Shown piece after piece: positions 58,204 through 64,000 of a stretch of 64,000 bases of DNA. The DNA is from Psychroflexus maritimus (lineage in GTDB: Bacteria > Bacteroidota > Bacteroidia > Flavobacteriales > Flavobacteriaceae), in NCBI RefSeq assembly GCF_011089875.1, contig NZ_JAANAS010000039.1, positions 1 through 64,000 on the forward strand, written 5' to 3'. Position 1 is the first letter of the stretch, and each line of letters starts with the position of its first letter. A program made the position numbers and the translations under genes. The notes below the pieces were generated by a model that had not been told where the DNA came from, did not search any database, and saw only the letters and a program-made list of their open reading frames with translations.

Positions 58204-59271
58204 ATGGAGTACACAGAAGAAAAGTTAATGTCTCAAAAAAAGCCAAGTTTTTCAATAAATGAACGACTAAAACTTTATTTAGACCGATATAAGAGAACCA
58301 CAAGAATACCTGTTTTTTATGATGATTTGCTTCGGTTTTCTGGTTCAATTGTAGTCTATGACCATAATGATGAAGACACGCTTTGGGTACGGTGTTACTA
58401 TCCTGATTACGAACGTGATGATATTGATACTTCGCTTAAAAAAGTATATACCCTTTTGCATTCTGATGGTAGGTCTCAGAATCTTGATTTTTTAAGTGTT
58501 GATGCTATTGACTATTGTACTTTTGGTAATTCAAAACCATTCAGAATAAAAATTCGTAACACATTAAATGATAACTTCACTTACTTTTATGTAAAAAAAG
58601 CCGATGCTTCTAGAATTTACGGGTTAGATTTTGAACATATCTTATCACCGCACCGAATTAATTTTCTGGTTTATAAAGATACGTTAATTGAAGAACACAT
58701 CGCTGGAATTCCTGGTGATGTTTTTATTAAAGAACATCTTCCAGATTGTGATCAACAAGCTAGAACGCAAATAGCTAAGCAATTTGTGAAATTTAATGAA
58801 CGTTGTATGCTACGCCTTTTAGGCGATATGCGTTCTTATAATTATGTGGTTATACCCACGCATGATTTTGACCATGTAGATTATAAAATACGAGCTATTG
58901 ACTTTGATCAACAAAATTACGAAGGAAAATTAAAAGTATATCGCCCTCAGTTTTTTAAAGAAAACTACCCTATGGTACGTCTAGTTGCCGATTGCTTAGA
59001 GGAATCTTCTATAGAACAATACAGAAACGAAGAACGTTCTCAAGTGGCTAAGCGTCTTATTACATCGCAAAAAAGATTTAGTAGTTTAATTAGATGCATG
59101 ATAAAAGATCGAATTTCAACGGATAAATACGTTAAAATGCTGAGAAATGAATTGGTTGAATATACCAAAGATGTTAAGTTTAAACAATGTAAAACAATGG
59201 GGCATATTTTGAAGACTGCTCTAGATTTTGTGAAACGTAACTACTTAGAATATGGCGAAGAAGAATTTTAA
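58204..59271 (+). CDS. Unrecognised protein with kinase-like motif order
   Basis: The 355-residue protein matched no known family. Its middle shows elements in the order of a protein-kinase/aminoglycoside-kinase fold: FYVKKAD (K131/K132, possible beta-3 lysine), LDFEHIL (E144, possible helix C), LIEEHIAGIPG (hinge-like, 161-171), GDMRSYN (D208-x4-N213, catalytic-loop-like) and AIDFDQQ (D233, D235, DFG-like). The fold is inferred, not proven. No membrane helix is seen. The true start may be ATG 58228, given the promoter. It overlaps the next gene by 20 bases and heads an operon with an ACP and a PPTase-like gene. Confidence 0.7.
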   Translation: MEYTEEKLMSQKKPSFSINERLKLYLDRYKRTTRIPVFYDDLLRFSGSIVVYDHNDEDTLWVRCYYPDYERDDIDTSLKKVYTLLHSDGRSQNLDFLSVDAIDYCTFGNSKPFRIKIRNTLNDNFTYFYVKKADASRIYGLDFEHILSPHRINFLVYKDTLIEEHIAGIPGDVFIKEHLPDCDQQARTQIAKQFVKFNERCMLRLLGDMRSYNYVVIPTHDFDHVDYKIRAIDFDQQNYEGKLKVYRPQFFKENYPMVRLVADCLEESSIEQYRNEERSQVAKRLITSQKRFSSLIRCMIKDRISTDKYVKMLRNELVEYTKDVKFKQCKTMGHILKTALDFVKRNYLEYGEEEF

Positions 59272-59506
59272 AAACACTTCCTATCATCAAAAAAGATATT
59301 GGTTTTTTGGAGGAGCAGGAACAGCACTATTGGGTTTTGGATTAAGTGCTTTAGTAGAGAGTGGTTTTTTGAAGCATCAAACTAGCCAAGATTGGCAATG
59401 GATTTTAGCAGGAACTTTATCCTTAATTTTAATTATGACAGGAATCAATTTCTTGTTTGAATCTTACTCACACAAACAATTGCTTAAAGATAAAGAAAAT
59501 GAATGA
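59252..59506 (+). CDS. Small two-helix membrane protein
   Basis: The 84-residue protein has two hydrophobic helices (about 18-36, WFFGGAGTALLGFGLSALV; and about 48-68, WQWILAGTLSLILIMTGINF). The N-terminus and C-terminus are basic and charged, so both ends probably face the cytoplasm. No family was recognised. Overlaps of 20 bases with the kinase-like gene and 8 bases with the ACP gene show it is part of one coupled unit, where it could serve as membrane anchor. Confidence 0.75.
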   Translation: MAKKNFKNTSYHQKRYWFFGGAGTALLGFGLSALVESGFLKHQTSQDWQWILAGTLSLILIMTGINFLFESYSHKQLLKDKENE

Positions 59507-59744
59507 TAATCAACTTATTGAACAATTAAAAAAAATTGTTGAACCTTATGTGCAAAATCAAGAGGCTTTTCAAGAAATTAACACATCAACCAGTTTTATT
59601 GAAGATTTGCAAATTAATTCTGCCCATTTGGTTGATGTAATTTTAGATATTGAAGACGAGTTTAATGTTCGGATTGAAAACGAAGAAATGGAACAAATGA
59701 TAAATGTGGAAAATTCCCTAAAAATTATTCAGTCAAAAATTTGA
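59499..59744 (+). CDS. Acyl carrier protein, atypical
   Basis: The 81-residue protein starts at the ATG of 59499 (MNDNQLIEQL). A four-helix ACP is expected: helix 1 about 3-18, then EDLQINSAHLVDVI (Ser41 as pantetheine site), then DIEDEFNVRIENEEME. The DSL motif of normal ACPs is NSA here, with Asn40 in place of the usual Asp. Acidity and overall length are as in the family. A PPTase-like gene directly follows, so the ACP is probably modified. The partner synthase is not in this operon; a ketosynthase-dehydratase pair lies at 37672-39397. Confidence 0.82.
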   Translation: MNDNQLIEQLKKIVEPYVQNQEAFQEINTSTSFIEDLQINSAHLVDVILDIEDEFNVRIENEEMEQMINVENSLKIIQSKI

Positions 59745-60328
59745 TGTTAGGTACAGATTTACTTTATATTGATGACGCCAAGCGAAAATCTTTCAAAAAA
59801 AGAAAAAATCGTTTAATAGAAAAAGTCTTTAGCGCTTCCGAGTTAAATCTTCTAAATCATAGGCTTACTGAAAAAAAATTTTGGTTGTTTTGGTGTTTAA
59901 AAGAAACAGGTTACAAGTATTATCAGCAACAAACGGGCGAAAAAGATAAAATCAATCCTTCGGCATTTCAAATAGATGAATTAAATTCAACTGAAGCCAA
60001 AGTTTTGCTACCCAATCAAGAATTGATAAAAGTTTATTTCAAGGAAGAGGCTAGTCTTTTATTTTCGTGGTCGGGTCCTAAAAATCTTGTTCATTTCAGT
60101 ACAGAACAAGTTTCGGAAAGATTCCCTTTTAAGCGAATATCTAAGACTGCTTTTAAACAATTGTTGCTTAAGGTGAAAAAAAACACTGCTAATGTTCCTT
60201 ATTTTGAATTTTTAAATGAGAAGATTTTCATTAGCATTACTCATGAAAATCATTGGAAAATAATTAGTTTTAAGCAAGATTATTTAAGTGATTTAGGTTT
60301 AGGTATAGAGTTTGATAAATATAGGTAA
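59744..60328 (+). CDS. AcpS-like 4'-phosphopantetheinyl transferase superfamily protein
   Basis: The protein has about 194 residues. An N-terminal GTDLLYIDD has the metal-binding Asp position of AcpS. FSASEL and FWLFWCLKETGYKYY follow, with the K-E-x3-K pattern. A C-terminal ISITHENHWKIIS resembles the SxSH block. It should attach phosphopantetheine to the ACP encoded just upstream; the genes overlap by one base (TGATG). It is longer than AcpS, with an extra middle region (about 65-150) not recognised. Activity is inferred. Confidence 0.75.
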   Translation: MLGTDLLYIDDAKRKSFKKRKNRLIEKVFSASELNLLNHRLTEKKFWLFWCLKETGYKYYQQQTGEKDKINPSAFQIDELNSTEAKVLLPNQELIKVYFKEEASLLFSWSGPKNLVHFSTEQVSERFPFKRISKTAFKQLLLKVKKNTANVPYFEFLNEKIFISITHENHWKIISFKQDYLSDLGLGIEFDKYR

Positions 60329-60343
60329 CTAATAGAAGTTTTG

Positions 60344-60351
60344 TACTTTTG
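60344..60351 (+). promoter_or_regulatory. -7 element (TACTTTTG) of the 60369 gene
   Basis: This exact TAnnTTTG match is 17 bases before the ATG at 60369. No clear -33 element at the right distance is seen. Confidence 0.5.
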
Positions 60352-60368
60352 AAAAAAAATATAAGCAA

Positions 60369-61001
60369 ATGCGATTTCTAATTTTTGTTTTCTGTTTATT
60401 CCTTTGTGGATTTAGTTTTGCACAATTAGATGGCTCAAAAAGGGGCTCTGAAAAGGTAGAGCTTAAGACCGCTAAAGGCAAAGCATTTCCTGAAACTAAC
60501 TTTGGTATTCCTAATCTTAACAAGAAAGGTTTAGAGAAAAAAGAAGAAGAAGATCCTGAGTTTTTAAAAGAAAAACAATTTACTAACCCTTCAGATTTAC
60601 ACGAAAAGCGACTTAATGAGAAGTTTAAGGAAGATAAGCGTGAACCCAAAATTAGAGAAGAATTTGGTGAAAATATGGATTTAGGCGAATTTAAAACTTC
60701 TTCTGGAAAAGTAGTAATTGCTTGCAGAGACCACATGATGTTTGATGGCGACCGCGTTCAAATAAAGTTAAACGGTGAAATTATTGCAGAAAATATACTT
60801 TTAGAAAATAAGTTTAAAACCATTTACGTTGATTTAAAGGAAGGCTTTAATAAAGTTGAATTTATTGCATTAAATCAAGGAACTGCTGGTCCTAACACCG
60901 CTGAATTGAAAATCTTTGACGAAGATGGTAAAATCATTGTCTCTAATGTGTGGAACTTGCTTACTGGTGTAAATGCTCATGCTATGTTTATTAAAGAGTA
61001 A
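60369..61001 (+). CDS. Exported protein of unknown function
   Basis: The 210-residue protein has a signal peptide (about 1-19, ending FAQ). The middle (about 30-115) is very rich in Lys and Glu and probably disordered or coiled. The C-terminal domain (about 115-210) is beta-rich, with KVVIACRDHMMFDGDRVQI, NKVEFIALNQGTAGPNTAEL and a final NAHAMFIKE. That shape recalls a small immunoglobulin-like or lectin-like domain, but no family was recognised. The gene is convergent with tamB, 75 bases away. Confidence 0.75.
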   Translation: MRFLIFVFCLFLCGFSFAQLDGSKRGSEKVELKTAKGKAFPETNFGIPNLNKKGLEKKEEEDPEFLKEKQFTNPSDLHEKRLNEKFKEDKREPKIREEFGENMDLGEFKTSSGKVVIACRDHMMFDGDRVQIKLNGEIIAENILLENKFKTIYVDLKEGFNKVEFIALNQGTAGPNTAELKIFDEDGKIIVSNVWNLLTGVNAHAMFIKE

Positions 61002-61075
61002 TTTAAACACACAAACTTTTGTTGATATTTTTTATATAAGGCTTATTAATTTTTTAAAGTAATAAGTCGGTTGTA

Positions 61076-64000
61076 TTACCTCCTATTGTTTTCATGGGGT
61101 AATCTGATATGAGAAGGTAAAACAGAGGTTTTGTTTTCAGGAGATTTTTTTCTGTTTTTTCGTTTTTCCTCTTTTTTCTTTCGTTCTTCTTCTTTAAGTA
61201 GAATTTTTTCAAATAATTCTTTAAACGAGTTGAAATCAACTGCGTAAGAAAGTCCAACTCCTTGTGTATAAGCTAATTCTTCGCCTACAAATTGCACATC
61301 ACTTTCTCTATTAAACACATTAGCTTGTAGGCTACCTGATTCATTTAGTAAGATGTTAACTTCAACATTACCAAAGATAAAGCTTTCTGTAGTTCCTCCT
61401 ACAGGAACACCAAAACGGCCATTAATTAGTACACGGTCGGTGATTTGTGTTTGAAAGCTCATCCCCACTCGGTCGCCTGTTTGGTTTTGGTCGGGTACTC
61501 GTTGAGCTTGAGTATAATCTAGTCCAACCTTTATTTTTCCATCTTCTTCTGCCAATAATCCATCCATAATACTGGATGCGCCTTCAACCAAGTTTCCTGC
61601 AATAGCCCCTTGGCCACCTATACCGTCAATATCATAAAAAGTACCTTGAGCAACTAAAGAAAGCGCTTGAATTTCTGTGTTTTCCCTACCTTGAATACGG
61701 TAATCTAATTCAGATTTTACAATGGAACTTAAATTAGGGTATTGAATTTCGAAGTTAATATCCGGTTGAATTAATTCACCATTTAAGTTAATAAAAACTT
61801 CCACAGGAATATCTCTATTTATACTTGGATTTTCTAGAATCATAGCTGGATTAGCTTGAGTTTTATATATAGCTTGTACATCCATATTAGCTCGAAATGG
61901 GTCACCGTTCCAAGTAAGTGTTCCGCCTGGTTGTACATTAAATTTTTTGTTTACAATTCCAGCATATTTAAAATCGTATATTCCTTCTGCCACTTCAAAA
62001 TCGCCAAACATGGTAAATTTTCCGTTGGTGTTTACTTCAATAAGTAGGTTTCCCGTACCTCTTCCCTTTAAGCTACTTCCACTGCTTTTATCTACGACAA
62101 TTTCAACCTCTGCATCTTCAGTAAGGTCTAGGTCAAAATTCATTTCAATTCCTTTTACATCATTAATTTGAAAACTTCTTCCTTCTTTTTGAGCTAACTT
62201 ATCTTCAGCAGTTAAAAAATAAATGTAGTTAGCTTCACTTAAAAATTCGCTATCATCTAAAGGGATTTTGAACACCGTGTTTTCATTGGTACGTGCGTTT
62301 ACGTTGATATTGAGTTCGTCGGTTGGCCCTGTAATTTCAGAGTTTCCTGTAATAAATGCTGTTCCGTAATACAAAGCTCCTTCTTTGTATTGAGTGTCTA
62401 ACACTAATAAATTATCACCACTAATGTTTAAATCTAGTTCCCAGTCGTTAAAATAATTACTTTCAATAAAGCCATCTAATCTTCCTGTGGTCTTATACTT
62501 AGTATCTTCTAGGTCAATGTCGGTAAAGATGAAATCGTTGTCTATAACATTCACAATTGGCTCATCAAGAAAGTTTAAATCTACATTTAAATAAGGCACA
62601 TTTAGACCTGCGTTAGTTAGATGAACTTTACCATTAAAAACGGGTTGATTTAGTGCGCCATTAAGTTTTAAATTAGCTTTAGCTAAACCTCTAATATTGT
62701 TAATTACATCGCCTCCAATAGGAGAGATAGGAGCCAAAGAAAGGTGATCTGATTTAATAGCGAGGTTGTATTCTTGACTTTCGTTTTTCGTAAAAATTTC
62801 TCCTTTAGCAGACAGAATTTCTTTTTGATTGGGGTTTGTTAAATTAACTTCAACGTCAAAATTATCAAATTGGTCTTCGCCATTAGCTAACACACTTAAA
62901 TCTCCATAAATATAATCATTCAATTCAAAATTTATAATGTTTGTCTTAGCTTCAGTGCTAATTAAGTTATCTTTTTGGTAATAATGAAGATTTCCAGAGA
63001 GTAATCCGTTTACTTTTAGTTTTTTGTTTTCAGGAAGGATTTTGTCGAGCTCAACTTCATGGAGGTCAATTTTTAAGTCTTTGTAATTTTCTTTTTTAAT
63101 AAGTCCATTTAATTGAATAGTAGCTTGTTTATGGCTAAGACTAATAGAATCAAACTTAAAATTTTGCAGTTTTCTATCTAGACTTAATTTGTTATTGTTG
63201 TTTTTTTCTTTATTAATTTCCCACTTGTTTTGCTCGTAAGTTATTTCAGAAGGATTAAAACCTACAATAACTTCCTCTTCATTGGTAGAGGTTTGATAAA
63301 GATTGATGTCAAATAAATCTTGATTTTGTTTACCTCCTTTAAATTGTGAACGGATAAAAAGGGTATCATTTTGTGTTTGATTGATTAGGCTAAAATCTTG
63401 AATTTTATACAAAGAAGTTTTTAATTCATCTATGCTTACAATGGTATTAACTAGTGGGTCTTGATTGTTTATTTGAAGATTGATTCCTTTTAATAAATTT
63501 CCATAGGCTTCAATTTCAGGCGAATTAAAGTTGATTCTAAAATAATTTTCATTAGCAACAATACTTCCGTCAATATTAGTACCGGCATCAAACCTAACTT
63601 CGGGAAATAGGGCTTCTACAATTTTATCGTAAATAGCTAATTCAAAGTCAACGTAAGCAAATTCTCTTTCTACCTGCTTTTGTTTAAAGTATAAATTTTC
63701 AATAGCTTCTCTAACCATACTTGGCAATTCGGTAAGTTGATAAATTCCATTAATTTCTCCTTGAATTATTTCTGGTGCATTAAGTCTAATTTTTCTTACA
63801 TCACCTTCAAAATTTGAGTCAATATAAAGGTCTTGAAAATCAAAATCACCTTGCGAATTGCTATACTTAAAATTATTAAACTTTAAGTTTCCAGTGGCGT
63901 TATTTATGCTATTTCCTTCAATATCCATTACTAAGTTTCCACTTAATTGGGCTATACTATCTTGCTTAAATAAGTTGGTTTTTACTAAATCGGCATAAGC
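61076..64000 (-). CDS. tamB: TamB (DUF490) translocation/assembly module protein, C-terminal part
   Basis: TamB works with TamA-type outer-membrane proteins in moving lipids or proteins across the periplasm. About 974 codons are visible; the frame continues without a stop to the window edge, so the N-terminus is missing. The sequence is a long run of beta strands, as in the AsmA/TamB groove. The C-terminal DUF490 domain (last about 400 residues) has LIEVNTNGKFTMFGDFEVAEG, PVEVFINLNGELIQPDINFEI and VGLSYAVDFNSFKELF. It ends in a basic, Lys- and Glu-rich tail. Confidence 0.92.
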   Translation of the reverse strand, partial: AYADLVKTNLFKQDSIAQLSGNLVMDIEGNSINNATGNLKFNNFKYSNSQGDFDFQDLYIDSNFEGDVRKIRLNAPEIIQGEINGIYQLTELPSMVREAIENLYFKQKQVEREFAYVDFELAIYDKIVEALFPEVRFDAGTNIDGSIVANENYFRINFNSPEIEAYGNLLKGINLQINNQDPLVNTIVSIDELKTSLYKIQDFSLINQTQNDTLFIRSQFKGGKQNQDLFDINLYQTSTNEEEVIVGFNPSEITYEQNKWEINKEKNNNNKLSLDRKLQNFKFDSISLSHKQATIQLNGLIKKENYKDLKIDLHEVELDKILPENKKLKVNGLLSGNLHYYQKDNLISTEAKTNIINFELNDYIYGDLSVLANGEDQFDNFDVEVNLTNPNQKEILSAKGEIFTKNESQEYNLAIKSDHLSLAPISPIGGDVINNIRGLAKANLKLNGALNQPVFNGKVHLTNAGLNVPYLNVDLNFLDEPIVNVIDNDFIFTDIDLEDTKYKTTGRLDGFIESNYFNDWELDLNISGDNLLVLDTQYKEGALYYGTAFITGNSEITGPTDELNINVNARTNENTVFKIPLDDSEFLSEANYIYFLTAEDKLAQKEGRSFQINDVKGIEMNFDLDLTEDAEVEIVVDKSSGSSLKGRGTGNLLIEVNTNGKFTMFGDFEVAEGIYDFKYAGIVNKKFNVQPGGTLTWNGDPFRANMDVQAIYKTQANPAMILENPSINRDIPVEVFINLNGELIQPDINFEIQYPNLSSIVKSELDYRIQGRENTEIQALSLVAQGTFYDIDGIGGQGAIAGNLVEGASSIMDGLLAEEDGKIKVGLDYTQAQRVPDQNQTGDRVGMSFQTQITDRVLINGRFGVPVGGTTESFIFGNVEVNILLNESGSLQANVFNRESDVQFVGEELAYTQGVGLSYAVDFNSFKELFEKILLKEEERKKKEEKRKNRKKSPENKTSVLPSHIRLPHENNRR

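Overview
The window is 64 kb of an AT-rich chromosome of a member of the Bacteroidota, almost certainly a marine-type flavobacterium (class Flavobacteriia). The evidence is consistent throughout. Genes lack Shine-Dalgarno sites, and many are preceded by the Bacteroidota promoter element TAnnTTTG, sometimes with an upstream TTTG. There are type IX secretion/gliding proteins (PorT, a PorV/PorQ-like protein), menaquinone genes (menA, menG/ubiE), a zeaxanthin/myxol-type carotenoid operon, an ACMSD-branch kynurenine pathway and Bacteroidota-specific hypothetical families. Most of the window is ordinary chromosomal backbone; the only recognisable mobile element is one IS3-family insertion sequence at the left edge.

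Layout. 1-1300: IS3 element with an intact DD(35)E transposase and a -1 frameshift signal, followed by a long imperfect palindrome. 1414-6743: a CorC-like transporter, a DUF192 lipoprotein and a tight run tsaD - parvulin - rsmE - DUF4159 - SPOUT methylase. 6883-13813: carotenoid operon, in order a MerR/B12-type regulator, crtI, crtB, crtZ, a crtD-like desaturase, a cruF-like hydratase and crtY. 13868-25959: housekeeping and amino-acid catabolism (nnr, hutH, glyA, fahA), a BrkB-family protein, a PorV/PorQ-like protein, pssA, and an AraC regulator divergent from an aldehyde dehydrogenase-DUF779 pair. 25973-41983: two tandem secreted paralogues, a THUMP-like methylase, glmM, acpH, menA, purB, a cysteine-free SIRT5-like sirtuin, a DEAD-box helicase, threonine aldolase, a ketosynthase-dehydratase pair, a Sel1 protein, menG and porT. 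41989-45838: RNase P RNA, the cysteine pathway (epsC-cysM), tRNA-Gly and tRNA-Leu, and waaA.

45930-57949: a DegT aminotransferase with a cysteine-rich insertion, then a minus-strand kynurenine degradation block: lipoprotein, kynU, kmo, folD, an SDR, an outer-membrane protein, a RidA-type 2-aminomuconate deaminase, an aldehyde dehydrogenase, ACMSD, an O-methyltransferase and a DUF7935-like protein. Its enzymes would take kynurenine to 3-hydroxyanthranilate and then 2-amino-3-carboxymuconate semialdehyde to 4-oxalocrotonate. The linking 3-hydroxyanthranilate dioxygenase is absent. The intergenic gaps of this block carry copies of a composite noncoding repeat.

58204-60328: the most unfamiliar part. 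A protein of no recognised family with a kinase-like motif order, a two-helix membrane protein, an unusual acyl carrier protein and an AcpS-like phosphopantetheinyl transferase overlap or abut as one operon. The window ends inside tamB.
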